Part shown: piece by piece, positions 1-8,600 of the stretch
Position numbering within the stretch: position 1 is the stretch's first letter
Layout: every line of letters begins with the position of its first letter
Source of the DNA: Photobacterium damselae
Lineage (GTDB): Bacteria > Pseudomonadota > Gammaproteobacteria > Enterobacterales > Vibrionaceae
Direction of reading: 5' to 3'
Assembly (NCBI RefSeq): GCF_003026815.1
Contig: NZ_PYOG01000002.1
Location: 248,001-312,000 of the forward strand
DNA: 64,000 bases
The notes under the pieces: generated by a model
Database searches by the model: none
The model's input: only the letters and a program-made list of their open reading frames with translations
What the model was told of the DNA's origin: nothing
Program-made: the position numbers and the translations under genes

Positions 1-48
1 CGTCGATTTAAAACACGTCCAGAAAACGAAGCTTCTTTGTATCTATAA
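1..48 (+). CDS. C-terminal end of a lipid A acyltransferase (LpxL/LpxM family), partial
   Basis: Only the last 15 codons and the TAA stop are inside the window. The translated tail (RRFKTRPENEASLYL) is nearly the same as the tail of the complete acyltransferase at 281-1207 (RRFKTRPEGEESLY). This identifies it as a tandem paralogue of the LpxL/LpxM family, which transfers secondary acyl chains to lipid A at the inner membrane. A strong terminator follows directly, so the two copies are probably transcribed separately. The catalytic part lies outside the window, so substrate and activity cannot be judged. Confidence 0.7.
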   Translation, partial: RRFKTRPENEASLYL

Positions 49-54
49 ATTGCA

Positions 55-92
55 GTCCAAGCAAGAAAGTATGGCTTGCTTGGACCTTTTCC
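55..92 (+). terminator. Rho-independent terminator after the partial acyltransferase gene
   Basis: Perfect 11-bp inverted repeat (gtccaagcaag / cttgcttggac, 55-65 and 75-85) with a 9-nt loop, followed by ctttt. It lies 7 nt after the stop codon. Confidence 0.85.
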
Positions 93-280
93 CCTGTATT
101 CTCTCCAACTCTCTATATCTAGCCTCTTACGGTTATTTGGTATAATTCTTAATGGCTGCTGTATAAACAAACGCTAATATTGAACATCACTTGCAAGATC
201 ATGCTTTCTCACCATAAAATAAAAGATTCAATTATGTTACTGATGTAACAGAGTAATAATGATGGAATTTTTTGCAGGTT

Positions 281-1207
281 ATGAGCAAATTTACAGCCCC
301 TACATTTCGTAAAGCTTTTTTACATCCTAAATATTGGCCGACATTATTTTTAGTCGGACTCATGTACATTATCAGTTGGCTCCCGTACTTTATTCAATTT
401 CGTATGGGTCAAGGCATCGGCCGTTTAGCCATGCATTTTATGAAAAAGCGTCGCCATACTATTGAGCGAAATCTAGAGCTGTGTTTTCCTGAAATGTCTG
501 AGCAAGAGCGTGCACAGTTAATTCAAGAAAACATTGATAATACTGGTTTAGCATTGTTTGAGACTGGAATGGCTTGGTTTTGGCCAGATTTACGTGTTGA
601 GCGTCATGTGCAAATTGAAGGATTAGAGCATATCCATAAACTGCAAGCAGAGGGACGAGGCGTTTTACTGATTGCAATCCATTCAATGAACCTTGAATTG
701 GGTGCTCGTGCATTTGGTATGAAGACTCCTGGTGTTGGCGTTTATCGACCTAATAACAATCCATGTTTTGATTATTTCCAGTTTGAAGGCCGTATCCGTT
801 CAAATAAATATATGATTGATCGTAAAGATGTTAAGGGTATGCTCAAGGCGCTCGCCCATGGAGAGTTGATGTGGTACGCCCCAGATCATGATTATGGTCG
901 TCGCCGTTCAACCTTTGCACCTTTATTTGCAGTCGAAAAGGCGTGTACCACTACAGGTACGAGTTTACTTGCTGATGCCTCTCATTGTGCAGTTGTTCCG
1001 TTTGCGATGATTCGTAATACTGACAGTGGACAATATACTTTGAAGATATTCCCTGAATTAGGCGAGTTTCCACATAACGATCCTGATGCAGCAGCTGCTT
1101 ATATAAATAAAGCGATTGAGCGCTCTATTATGGAAGCGCCAAGTCAATATATGTGGCTACATCGCCGTTTTAAAACACGCCCTGAAGGTGAAGAATCTCT
1201 GTACTGA
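281..1207 (+). CDS. Lipid A late acyltransferase, LpxL/LpxM (HtrB/MsbB) family
   Basis: Predicted inner-membrane enzyme that moves an acyl chain from acyl-ACP onto the Kdo2-lipid A precursor. The 308-residue product has the usual family size (about 300-325). Visible features are an N-terminal hydrophobic segment (about 20-40), the catalytic HX4E motif (H134 to E139, HSMNLE), and the downstream YRPNNNP segment typical of LpxL-type enzymes. I chose ATG 281; a TTG three codons upstream (272) is also open, and neither start has a convincing Shine-Dalgarno sequence. The preceding gene ends with almost the same C-terminal peptide, so this is one of a tandem pair. Which copy is lauroyl- and which myristoyl-type cannot be decided here. 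A terminator follows at 1234. Confidence 0.9.
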   Translation: MSKFTAPTFRKAFLHPKYWPTLFLVGLMYIISWLPYFIQFRMGQGIGRLAMHFMKKRRHTIERNLELCFPEMSEQERAQLIQENIDNTGLALFETGMAWFWPDLRVERHVQIEGLEHIHKLQAEGRGVLLIAIHSMNLELGARAFGMKTPGVGVYRPNNNPCFDYFQFEGRIRSNKYMIDRKDVKGMLKALAHGELMWYAPDHDYGRRRSTFAPLFAVEKACTTTGTSLLADASHCAVVPFAMIRNTDSGQYTLKIFPELGEFPHNDPDAAAAYINKAIERSIMEAPSQYMWLHRRFKTRPEGEESLY

Positions 1208-1233
1208 TTTGCAGATGTAGAATTCTGAGCATT

Positions 1234-1268
1234 AAACCCAGAGTAGCGAAAATACTCTGGGTTTTTAT
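1234..1268 (+). terminator. Rho-independent terminator of the acyltransferase gene
   Basis: Twelve-base-pair inverted repeat (aaacccagagta / tactctgggttt, 1234-1245 and 1253-1264) with a 7-nt loop and a trailing T-rich tract. Confidence 0.85.
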
Positions 1269-1338
1269 TATGAGTATTCTTTCGCATTTCTTTTGTTTTT
1301 CCCTCGATATACAAAGTTGATTTAGATTCAATAGCAAA

Positions 1339-2175
1339 ATGATTTGTTTTGATTTGGATATGACTTTGTTTTTCTCATTTCGTTATTTTTGTCGCTTACT
1401 TCTTATTGCTGTGCTTTGGTCATGCAGTACCAGTTCATTTGCTTGTATTGAGCGACAAATCAAAAACGTGTCTTTGTATGAGCCAAACTGTGAGTTTTCG
1501 GTTAGCCGTAAAGAGAGCACCAACAATAAAGCTTATGTGCAGTTTCAATATCAAAAGAAGAACTTGATGGAAACAATGCAAGTGATGCAATCATTAACGT
1601 CATCTCTACCTTACGCAATATCGATTCACAGCTATCAAAATGGTTTTCGTAGTATGGTTGGCCCTGTGGAGCAAAAGGATATTGCAAAAGTTAAGCGCGC
1701 ATTAGCTCAAAAAGGATATCGAGAGACACTAGTTAAATATTTAGCATCAAATTCTGATAGTGACGCTATTTCACAATCTCAAGCTGCTGCTCTTATTGCT
1801 CAATCAAGATCTCAAGCTCATCGTGCCAATAAAAAGATTGCGCAGCAGTATGTCGGTTATCGGATTGGTAAAGTTGGCACTAATGATTTGATCGTGCCAG
1901 TTAAGAAAGAGAGTAATGAGGCGATGTCTAATCGAGTTGGCCGTTTTGCCTATCAAGATACTAAAGCTATTTGTCAGGGGATTCAGGGGCAAGCGAGTAT
2001 AGCGACAGTGGATGAATATGCTGCAGTTCTCTCTTCAACAGAAGCGCTTAATAAGATTGGTTTATCGGTACCATTTTGGTTAACGTCAGATACTGTTATA
2101 ACTCGCTCTTCAAAAGGATTAGAAAGACGGGCTGCATCGCCAAACATTCAGTATAACGTGCTCTGTTCATTGTAA
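1339..2175 (+). CDS. Exported SPOR-domain protein of unknown function
   Basis: 278-residue protein. Residues 10-28 are a hydrophobic signal segment, with cysteines at 29 and 36 (WSC and FAC); lipoprotein processing is possible but the lipobox is poor. Residues about 66-134 look like a SPOR domain, the peptidoglycan-binding module that recognises denuded glycan strands: two amphipathic repeats ending in a basic KRALAQKGYRE helix. The C-terminal 110 residues are not recognised. The domain implies a periplasmic, wall-associated role. The start is uncertain: ATG 1339 or in-frame ATG 1360, neither with a good Shine-Dalgarno sequence. A bidirectional terminator follows and the next gene is convergent. 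Confidence 0.7.
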   Translation: MICFDLDMTLFFSFRYFCRLLLIAVLWSCSTSSFACIERQIKNVSLYEPNCEFSVSRKESTNNKAYVQFQYQKKNLMETMQVMQSLTSSLPYAISIHSYQNGFRSMVGPVEQKDIAKVKRALAQKGYRETLVKYLASNSDSDAISQSQAAALIAQSRSQAHRANKKIAQQYVGYRIGKVGTNDLIVPVKKESNEAMSNRVGRFAYQDTKAICQGIQGQASIATVDEYAAVLSSTEALNKIGLSVPFWLTSDTVITRSSKGLERRAASPNIQYNVLCSL

Positions 2176-2180
2176 AGAAA

Positions 2181-2213
2181 AAGGCCGCAGAATAATCAGC
2201 GGCCTTCATTTTG
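2181..2213. terminator. Bidirectional terminator between convergent genes
   Basis: Inverted repeat aaggccgc / gcggcctt (2181-2188 and 2199-2206) with a 10-nt loop. It has T-rich tracts on both strands (cattttgttt on plus, tttcttta on minus). It sits between the SPOR gene and the leftward transporter. Confidence 0.85.
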
Positions 2214-2242
2214 TTTCTAGATAATCATTTGAGTTGAAATGA

Positions 2243-3532
2243 TTACATAGCTAATGAGTAGAAGATTGCAGAGATTGAGATTAAACCAATCACTGTAACA
2301 AATACGTTACTTAGCTTACCTGCATACTTGTGCATTGCTGGCACTTTCTTAATTGCATACATAGGCATGATAAACAGTAGCATTGCAATTACAGGGCCGC
2401 CAAGGCTCTCAATCATACCTAGGATACTTGGGTTGATTGTTGCTACAGCCCAAGTTGTTACTAGCATAAATACTGCGGTAAATGTATTTAGAGCTTTAGG
2501 ACTAACAGTTTTACCACGGCTACGCGCTGCTTTTGTAACAATACCATTTAGACCTTCACCTGCACCTAAATAGTGGCCAAGGAAAGATTTAGTGATTGCA
2601 ATGATTGCAACAATTGGTGCTGCATATGCAATAACAGGGGTATCAAAGTGGTTTGCTAAATAGGTCAGAATAGATACGTTCTGAGCTTTTGCTTCTGCTA
2701 GATCAGCTGGAGATAGGCTTAGTACACAGCTGAATACGAAGAACATTACAGTTACAACCATCATTACATGTGCACGACCTAGAATGCGTGAACACTGAAC
2801 TTCAGCATCTTTGCCATATTCTTTTTGTTTTGCTACTGCAAAAGATGAGATCACAGGAGAGTGGTTAAAAGAGAACACCATTACTGGAAGAATTAACCAT
2901 ACTGCCATGAAGATAGAGCTGATGCTGTCGCCTGTAGGGATTACTTGATCGAAAATTGCACCATTCCAGTAAGGAACTAGGTAAAGAGCCAGCATGATAA
3001 GAACCGCAACGAATGGGAATACAAGGATACTCATCGCTTTCACAATCAATTGCTCACCCAGACGTACAATCGCCATTAAACCTAAGATCAATACAAGAGC
3101 TAGGATAGGACGAGCTGGTGGAGTCATATGCAATTGGTGCTGCATAAAGCTCTCTACAGTGTTAGTTAATGCCACACTGTAAACCAATAGAATAGGGTAG
3201 ATTGCGAAGAAGTACAGAATGGTAATCAATTGACCCATTTTAGCACCAAAGTGCTCTTCAACCACTTCAGTAATATCTGCACCAGGGTTAGAGCTAGATA
3301 GTACAAAGCGAGTCATACCACGGTGTGCAAAGTACGTCATTGGCAGAGCTAGAAGTGCCATTACGATAAGAGGGATCAGACCACCCACACCAGCGTTAAT
3401 TGGTAGGAATAGTGTACCTGCACCTACAGCTGTGCCGTATAGACCTAGTACCCAAACGGTATCGCTTTTGCTCCAGCCTAATTTTTTGCTGTTTGATGAT
3501 GTATTCTGTGTCGTATTGTTTGCGGTGTCCAT
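2243..3532 (-). CDS. Serine/threonine-type amino acid permease (SdaC/HAAAP family)
   Basis: 429-residue polytopic membrane protein, the same length as E. coli SdaC and resembling it throughout. It begins with the hydrophilic lead and first helix (GLYGTAVGAGTLFLPINAG) typical of the hydroxy/aromatic amino acid permease family. About 11 hydrophobic segments are visible. The likely role is proton- or sodium-coupled serine uptake, but specificity within SdaC/TdcC/YhaO-type members is not proven. Start: an ATG at 3541 lies directly against the Shine-Dalgarno sequence AAGGAG, whereas the ATG at 3532 has it 9 nt away, so 3532 is preferred. The gene has a long upstream region without other genes and shares a bidirectional terminator with the SPOR gene. 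Confidence 0.85.
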   Translation of the reverse strand: MDTANNTTQNTSSNSKKLGWSKSDTVWVLGLYGTAVGAGTLFLPINAGVGGLIPLIVMALLALPMTYFAHRGMTRFVLSSSNPGADITEVVEEHFGAKMGQLITILYFFAIYPILLVYSVALTNTVESFMQHQLHMTPPARPILALVLILGLMAIVRLGEQLIVKAMSILVFPFVAVLIMLALYLVPYWNGAIFDQVIPTGDSISSIFMAVWLILPVMVFSFNHSPVISSFAVAKQKEYGKDAEVQCSRILGRAHVMMVVTVMFFVFSCVLSLSPADLAEAKAQNVSILTYLANHFDTPVIAYAAPIVAIIAITKSFLGHYLGAGEGLNGIVTKAARSRGKTVSPKALNTFTAVFMLVTTWAVATINPSILGMIESLGGPVIAMLLFIMPMYAIKKVPAMHKYAGKLSNVFVTVIGLISISAIFYSLAM

Positions 3533-4072
3533 ACTGGACATCTCCTTTATAGGTATTGTGTGGTATCAAATAGGCTATGTTGACGGCCTGTGATATCAAA
3601 GTGCCTCTAAAGGGTTCAATCCTTGTATCGTATTCACGATAAAAAGAGCAACAGACGAGATTTGATTTTAAATGGTATTGGCTTTGCAATTTAGGACGTA
3701 AATTGTATGACCAATAAAAGTGACGGTTCCGGTGTCATTGGTTAGCATTTCCTTGCTGGCATCAAATTGTTCGTTAATGTCTGCGAATCGCTCTAATCAA
3801 TAACCTTATTAAAAATAATGAAACCCTTGTAGAAAGGTGGCGCAGTATAGGGGAAAGTATACGGTACAACTATTGATTTATGACATTTAAGGTTTCGTTT
3901 GCGTAAAGATCATGCATATGTGGCAAACAACTTGATGAGAAGAAATAAGAGAGTCAACTTGATGTAATTAGAGTGTTAATTATCACTAAGAAAAGTGTGA
4001 TCTAGATCGAGTGAGAGGTATTCTAATATTTTTTTAATTTTACTAAAAAATGTTTATACGTCAAATTATTTT
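3533..4072. other. Gene-free upstream region of the serine-type permease
   Basis: About 540 bases with no convincing gene. On the minus strand TAGTTG-N17-TATACT, with its -10 near 3844-3849, is a weak promoter candidate and would give a leader of about 300 nt. Within the leader the segment 3710-3742 can partly fold (accaat / attggt at its ends). The sequence tgtgatctagatcgag at 3996-4011 resembles one half of a CRP site. I could not assign a known riboswitch. Confidence 0.3.
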
Positions 4073-4098
4073 AAAAAAAAGAGAGTAAATTTACTCTC
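4073..4098 (-). terminator. Rho-independent terminator of yajQ
   Basis: Perfect 18-nt palindrome gagagtaaatttactctc (4081-4098). On the minus strand it is followed by eight Ts (4073-4080). It lies 33 bases beyond the yajQ stop. The plus strand also has a T tract, so it may act both ways. Confidence 0.85.
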
Positions 4099-4131
4099 TT
4101 TTTTGAATTTAATATATTTTACAGCCTGATA

Positions 4132-4614
4132 TTAGTCACGGAAATTATCAAACTGGAATGGTTGACCTAGGTCTTGTTCACGAACTAAAGCCATAGTTGC
4201 TTGTAGATCATCACGCTTCTTACCTGTCACGCGAAGCTTATCACCTTGGATTGAAACTTGAACTTTGATTTTTGAGTCTTTAACCGCTTTAACTAATTTT
4301 TTCGCGGTGGCTTGATCAATACCTTGTTTAAATTCGATATCTTGAGACGCAGTTTTGCCTGAGAAGTTAACAGTTTTACGCTCTAGAGAGTTTGCATCAA
4401 CCCCACGTTTTGCTAGGTTGTTTCGTAAAATAGCTACGATTTGATCGATTTGGAATTCAGACTCAGATTTGATCTTCACTGTCTCTTTGTTCAGTTCAAT
4501 GCTTGATTCTACGCCACGAAAATCAAAACGAGTGTCAAGTTCACGAATTGAGTTGTCTACTGCATTTTTGATTTCAACGTTATCGACTTCAGAAATGATG
4601 TCAAAAGATGGCAT
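4132..4614 (-). CDS. yajQ: YajQ family nucleotide-binding protein
   Basis: 160-residue cytosolic protein, full length for the family (about 160-163). It starts with the diagnostic [11 protein letters not shown] and ends [10 protein letters not shown]. Members have two ferredoxin-like folds; some bind cyclic di-GMP and act with transcription factors, others have been reported to bind nucleic acid or nucleotides. Which applies here is not known. The gene stands alone with its own terminator. A Vibrio-type repeat lies just upstream (4661-4740). Confidence 0.95.
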   Translation of the reverse strand: MPSFDIISEVDNVEIKNAVDNSIRELDTRFDFRGVESSIELNKETVKIKSESEFQIDQIVAILRNNLAKRGVDANSLERKTVNFSGKTASQDIEFKQGIDQATAKKLVKAVKDSKIKVQVSIQGDKLRVTGKKRDDLQATMALVREQDLGQPFQFDNFRD

Positions 4615-4660
4615 GTGTCTGGCCTCTATTTATTATGAAAGGTTATTTATACTTTAGATA

Positions 4661-4740
4661 TTATACCCAAGTGACTTCAAGATGCTAGGTTCAGTAAAGT
4701 GTTATCACGTAAGTGACTTTAAATGATAAAAGTGAGTATA
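4661..4740. repeat. Vibrio-type interspersed repeat, degenerate copy
   Basis: The left edge ttatacccaagtgacttca and the right part (aagtgacttt, then gagtataa) match the kind of short interspersed repeat often seen between Vibrionaceae genes. A second copy sits at 31701-31766. The two copies share tacccaagt(g/a)actt. Confidence 0.5.
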
Positions 4741-4823
4741 AGAAAGATTCGAGGATTAGAAAGAGGTTCAGACTGATCTTAGATATTTTGCAAGTGGGTA
4801 AGTTTAAATAGAAGAAGACAAAT

Positions 4824-4849
4824 AAAAAAGGAGCGAATGATATCGCCCC
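4824..4849 (-). terminator. Rho-independent terminator of aroH
   Basis: On the minus strand GGGGCGA pairs with TCGCTCC (4843-4849 with 4830-4836, one G-U pair), followed by TTTTTT. It lies about 30 bases after the aroH stop. Confidence 0.75.
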
Positions 4850-4878
4850 TAGTGTATTAGAAATAATCAGTTTAAGCT

Positions 4879-5937
4879 TTAGTTTTGTGTTGCTTTAACT
4901 GCATCTGCTAGCATCTCAATCATGGTTGCAGTGTCGTCCCAACCTAAACATGGGTCTGTAATCGAGCAACCGTATTGCAGTTCATTTTCTTTGCCAGCTA
5001 TTACAGCTTGGTTACCTTCAACAATAAAGCTCTCTGCCATAATACCAGCAATAGCACGGCTACCTGATTGTATTTGTTGGCAGATATCTGCAGCGACATC
5101 AAGTTGACGTTTATGCTGTTTTTGACAATTACCATGACTAAAGTCGATAACTAAGCGCTGCGGTAAGTCAAATTGAGCCAGAGTTTGACAAGATAGCGTT
5201 ACATCATGCTCGCCATAGTTTGGCGCTTTACCACCACGAAGAATGATATGACCGTATGGATTACCTGAAGTACGGTAAATGGTCATTTGTCCATGTTTGT
5301 CTGGTGAACAAAAAACATGAGGTGCACGAGTTGCGCGAATAGCATCAATGGCGATTTGAATATTACCATCGGTTCCATTTTTGAAACCAACAGGACAAGA
5401 AAGTCCAGAAGCCATTTCTCGATGGATCTGAGACTCTGTTGTACGAGCACCAATGGCACCCCAAGTAATCAAATCTGCTAAGTATTGGCCGGTAACCATA
5501 TCAAGGAATTCGGTTGCAGTTGGCATACCAAGCGCATTGACATCAACAAGCAGTTTGCGAGCTTTATGAAGTCCGGCTACCAAATCCAAACTGCCATCAA
5601 GGTGGGGATCGGAAACTAAACCTTTCCAGCCAACAACAGTTCGTGGTTTTTCAAAGTAAGTACGCATAACAATAAAAAGTTGGTCACGGTACTTTTCTTG
5701 TAACGCATGTAAGCGTTTAGCATAATCAATCGCAGCTTCTGGATCATGAATTGAACAAGGTCCAACAATTACCAGTAAGCGAGAATCTTGGCCAGATAAA
5801 ATGGCTTCTACTTGCTGTCGAGAGCGTGCAACATGCAGGGCTATCTCATCAGTTGTAGGGGAAGCAGCTTCGATTTCAGCAGGAGTTGGCATCACTCCAA
5901 GACTAACGGTGCGAAGTTCATCTGTTTTCATTGGCAT
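4879..5937 (-). CDS. aroH: 3-deoxy-7-phosphoheptulonate (DAHP) synthase, AroH (Trp-sensitive) type
   Basis: Condenses phosphoenolpyruvate and erythrose 4-phosphate in the first step of the shikimate pathway. The 352-residue protein is a class I enzyme of normal length. Visible motifs are GPCSIHD, the KPRT.VGWKG loop, GARTTESQ.HREMASGLS and the metal-site region DFSHGNCQKQHKRQ. The N-terminus (MKTDELRT), PTATEFLDMVTGQ and GNPYGHIILRGGKAPNY are much closer to E. coli AroH than to AroF or AroG, which points to tryptophan feedback control. That isozyme assignment is inference. A divergent gene encodes an orphan PEP-synthase-like domain. In E. coli, aroH also lies next to ppsR/ppsA. Confidence 0.92.
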   Translation of the reverse strand: MPMKTDELRTVSLGVMPTPAEIEAASPTTDEIALHVARSRQQVEAILSGQDSRLLVIVGPCSIHDPEAAIDYAKRLHALQEKYRDQLFIVMRTYFEKPRTVVGWKGLVSDPHLDGSLDLVAGLHKARKLLVDVNALGMPTATEFLDMVTGQYLADLITWGAIGARTTESQIHREMASGLSCPVGFKNGTDGNIQIAIDAIRATRAPHVFCSPDKHGQMTIYRTSGNPYGHIILRGGKAPNYGEHDVTLSCQTLAQFDLPQRLVIDFSHGNCQKQHKRQLDVAADICQQIQSGSRAIAGIMAESFIVEGNQAVIAGKENELQYGCSITDPCLGWDDTATMIEMLADAVKATQN

Positions 5938-6228
5938 ATTATGTTTGCCTATTATCTAGTTTTGACGCGTGTAAGATAGCCCAAAACATCATGAGAATAA
6001 ACCAAACTTGTGATATGTATTGGGTTTTTGTTTGAAAATAGCTGAACTATAACGATTTATAGGCGAAAAGTTATCAATTATTGTTCAGGGCTATAAATAC
6101 AGGTTTGTTCCGAATGGATAAATGTAAGGATAGCTGATGAAAAATAAAACAAATTGTGATTTACTAAAATCCAGTTAAGCATAATGCGATAGTTAGGATT
6201 TCGCATTTTTACAAGGTAGTTATGCATA

Positions 6229-7101
6229 ATGATTAATCATAATAAAAATTTCGCACCAGTACATTTTTGTCCCGTTCATCATTCCGAGGGAAAAAAGTCA
6301 GCTGATCCTATTTTGTTTTTCTTTGATGATATTTATCTGAAACTTGGGATTCATCCGTTAGCTCTAGTGGAACCTAATCGTTTAACTCATGATGAATATG
6401 AAGCGCTAACGGTTAATTACGATTATGAAAATGCCGCAGAATGGTGGTTAGAATGTGTCCAGCAGAGGCTAGTTGAGTTATCAGATAACGGACAAGTGGC
6501 TATACATATTTGTTTTTCTTATGCTGACTTGCACTGTTACTCCGATCTTATCGGAGCTCAATTACAACCCGAAGAGTTAAACCCTTATCTTGGTATGAGA
6601 GGGGTCTCCCGCTTCGTCTCCCAGCCTTATAAATCTGTGTTTGAACTTGAATGTGAAGCGATCAAACGTTTTATGATCTCAACCTCAAACAGCCTTAATG
6701 TGTATATTCCATATATTCGAACCAGCAGCGAGTCTGCAACTGCCATTGATATTCTTGCTGAACAAGGTTTATATCGAGGGGTTAACGGATTAAAGGTTCA
6801 TTTGCTGGCTTCTCTTCCTGCTAATTTACTTTGTGCTGATAAACTGTTGCACTACTTTGATGGCTATGTGGTTGATATTAAGTCCTTATATCAACTGACA
6901 CTTGGTTTTGATGCCTCTAATAAACAATTGCACTATAGCTTTGATGGCCGTAATGAAGCTTTACATGAATTATTAGAATCGGTTCGAAGTCAAACCGATA
7001 AGGTTAATAAACCGTGTGCGATTTTCTTCCGAGGGTTAGACGAATATCCGCAATTTTCCCGGTGGTTGCTAGAGAATAATATCGAGAATATCTGGACTTA
7101 A
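6229..7101 (+). CDS. Orphan, probably inactive PEP-synthase C-terminal (PEP-utilizer barrel) domain protein
   Basis: 290 residues. From about residue 34 to the end it follows the C-terminal TIM-barrel domain of PpsA: IYLKLGIHPLALVE, NPYLGMRGVSRF (118-129), FELECEAIKRF, the IPYIRT strand, DILAEQGLYRGVNGLKV, YQLTLGFD (221-228), and FSRWLLENNI near the end. The ATP-grasp and phosphohistidine domains are absent. Several PEP-site residues appear lost: the SNDLTQ motif is replaced by IKSLYQ, and the GICGQ cysteine loop by AIFFRG. It is therefore probably not a catalyst; a regulatory or PEP-sensing role is only a guess. It is divergent from aroH. The Shine-Dalgarno sequence (AAGG, 6213) fits a four-codon minicistron at 6222 better than this start. 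Confidence 0.75.
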   Translation: MINHNKNFAPVHFCPVHHSEGKKSADPILFFFDDIYLKLGIHPLALVEPNRLTHDEYEALTVNYDYENAAEWWLECVQQRLVELSDNGQVAIHICFSYADLHCYSDLIGAQLQPEELNPYLGMRGVSRFVSQPYKSVFELECEAIKRFMISTSNSLNVYIPYIRTSSESATAIDILAEQGLYRGVNGLKVHLLASLPANLLCADKLLHYFDGYVVDIKSLYQLTLGFDASNKQLHYSFDGRNEALHELLESVRSQTDKVNKPCAIFFRGLDEYPQFSRWLLENNIENIWT

Positions 7102-7189
7102 ATCGGTCTATTGTTCTTTTTTAGGTTAACGACTTCTCATCTGGGTACTTTTCATCTAGGTATAGAGTAGAAGTCGTTTTCATGGCTTA

Positions 7190-8170
7190 TTACCGTCGCA
7201 ATAACTTTCTTGGTACAACCTCAACCCCAGCTTGATATCGTTTGGCCGATGCATTCAGTGCTAACTCTAAGGCTGTTTCTGCAATAACCTCAAATTGCTG
7301 AGACAATGATTGTACTTTTATCGGTAAAAAATCTAACAAACGATTATCACCGAATGTCGCCAACTTAACGTGTTTAAAATGTTCAGGGTAGAGTAGTAAG
7401 CAATCCAGAACCCCTTCAAAGAGTGTGTATGAAGTTGCTAAAATCACCTCAGGTACTGTATCTGTATTTACCCAATCAGTGACCAGTTTTTTCCCTTCTG
7501 TACGGCTAAATTGTTTACCATAAGCCAGTGTTATTGTGGCATCAGAGTATAACTGAGCGGCAGAGATAAAGCCTTGCTCACGCTCTTTTGATACTCCGAG
7601 CTCCTTCATTGCACCAATCAATCCCACCGTTTTTATGCTTTTATCCATAACTGCTTTTGTGAGTTCATAAGCGCCCATCAAATCTTCACTGATAACTGAC
7701 GCAAAATGCTCATCGGTTAAAGGACGGTCAATGGCAATGATCGGAACATTTTTCTGCTGTAGCTGTTGATAAAAAGGTGTATCGGGCGGTAGAACAGTCG
7801 CCACAATTAAAGCATCAATACGGCGGCTAATGAGATTTTCTGCCACTTTCATCTCGGTTTCGCCATCATCATCTGAGCATGCAATAATTAATTGATAGCC
7901 TGCTCGGCGTGCATCACGCTCAAGCAATTTAGCGATTTTAGCGTAACTGGTGTTTTCCAGATCTGGAATGATTAAGCCAAAAGATCGACTGGATCCAGCA
8001 CGTAACGAAGAGGCGGCATGATCTGGACGAAAATTATGCTCATTAACAACGGCCATCACTTTTTGCTGTGTTTTTTCGCTAATGCGATATTTCTGGGCTT
8101 TGCCATTGATAACATAGCTAGCCGTTGTGCGTGAAACACCAGCCAGTTTTGCAATTTCATCTAAAGTCAT
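7190..8170 (-). CDS. cra: Catabolite repressor/activator Cra (FruR), LacI family
   Basis: 326-residue LacI/GalR-type regulator. The N-terminal helix-turn-helix and hinge (LDEIAKLAGVSRTTASYVI, LRAGSSRSFGLIIPDLENTSY) match E. coli Cra closely. The remaining 270 residues form the sugar-phosphate-binding domain, with IDALIVATVLPP, REQGF and ATFGDNRLLDFL conserved. Cra binds half-palindromes of the TGAAnCG type and is released by fructose 1-phosphate. Here it is divergent from fruBKA, and three Cra-type operators lie in the shared intergenic region, so local control of the fructose operon is very likely. E. coli cra is not beside fru; adjacency fits vibrios. Confidence 0.93.
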   Translation of the reverse strand: MTLDEIAKLAGVSRTTASYVINGKAQKYRISEKTQQKVMAVVNEHNFRPDHAASSLRAGSSRSFGLIIPDLENTSYAKIAKLLERDARRAGYQLIIACSDDDGETEMKVAENLISRRIDALIVATVLPPDTPFYQQLQQKNVPIIAIDRPLTDEHFASVISEDLMGAYELTKAVMDKSIKTVGLIGAMKELGVSKEREQGFISAAQLYSDATITLAYGKQFSRTEGKKLVTDWVNTDTVPEVILATSYTLFEGVLDCLLLYPEHFKHVKLATFGDNRLLDFLPIKVQSLSQQFEVIAETALELALNASAKRYQAGVEVVPRKLLRR

Positions 8171-8441
8171 ATCTACCTTTATTTAATACGTCTTTATGAT
8201 CCATATAACCGAACAAAATTGGTTATGGATAAGTTAATACTAAAATAACGTTATTTGGATACAGTGGTAATGTGCAGTCTTTGTACCTGAAAACTACGTT
8301 AGGATAGCGCTAATCGGGTATATGTAATCGAATTCTTACTGTATAGATACCTTAAACACATCATCTAACACTTCTTTTTGTGCTTACTGTGCGCAGGATC
8401 ATAATTTATTTATTCGGCTTTAAAGAATATTTGCAATCATA

Positions 8442-8457
8442 GCTGAAACCATTCAGC
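8442..8457. promoter_or_regulatory. Cra operator, distal site 1
   Basis: GCTGAAACCATTCAGC, a near-perfect 16-bp palindrome fitting the Cra consensus (GCTGAAnCGnTTCAGC). Its centre is 22 bp from the next site, about two helical turns. Confidence 0.8.
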
Positions 8458-8463
8458 ATGTCA

Positions 8464-8479
8464 GCTGAAAGGTTTCAGC
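8464..8479. promoter_or_regulatory. Cra operator, distal site 2
   Basis: GCTGAAAGGTTTCAGC. The arms match the Cra consensus perfectly. It lies 22 bp from site 1 and 137 bp from the promoter-proximal site. Confidence 0.8.
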
Positions 8480-8600
8480 AGAGTATCAATACGAAAATGA
8501 AATCTATATTTTGTACTTTATGAGATGTAGTTTTTATTAATCGTATTAAGGTTATGACTATCTATTTGATTTTTTGCCGAAACTTTTTATTGAACTAAAA

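Noticed and set aside
3996-4011. CRP-like sequence tgtgatctagatcgag upstream of the permease
   Set aside because: The right arm (TCGAG) departs from TCACA and the site lies more than 450 bp from the start, so it was mentioned only within the region entry.
5952-5966. Possible TrpR operator upstream of aroH (minus strand AACTAG half-site)
   Set aside because: Only one half-site fits; the second arm reads AATAG and the spacing is off by one. It is too weak to annotate, although AroH-type genes are often TrpR-controlled.
6222-6236. Four-codon minicistron (ATG CAT AAT GAT TAA) overlapping the PEP-synthase-like gene start
   Set aside because: It has better Shine-Dalgarno spacing than the real start but is too short to claim function. 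It could reflect a translation-coupling quirk.
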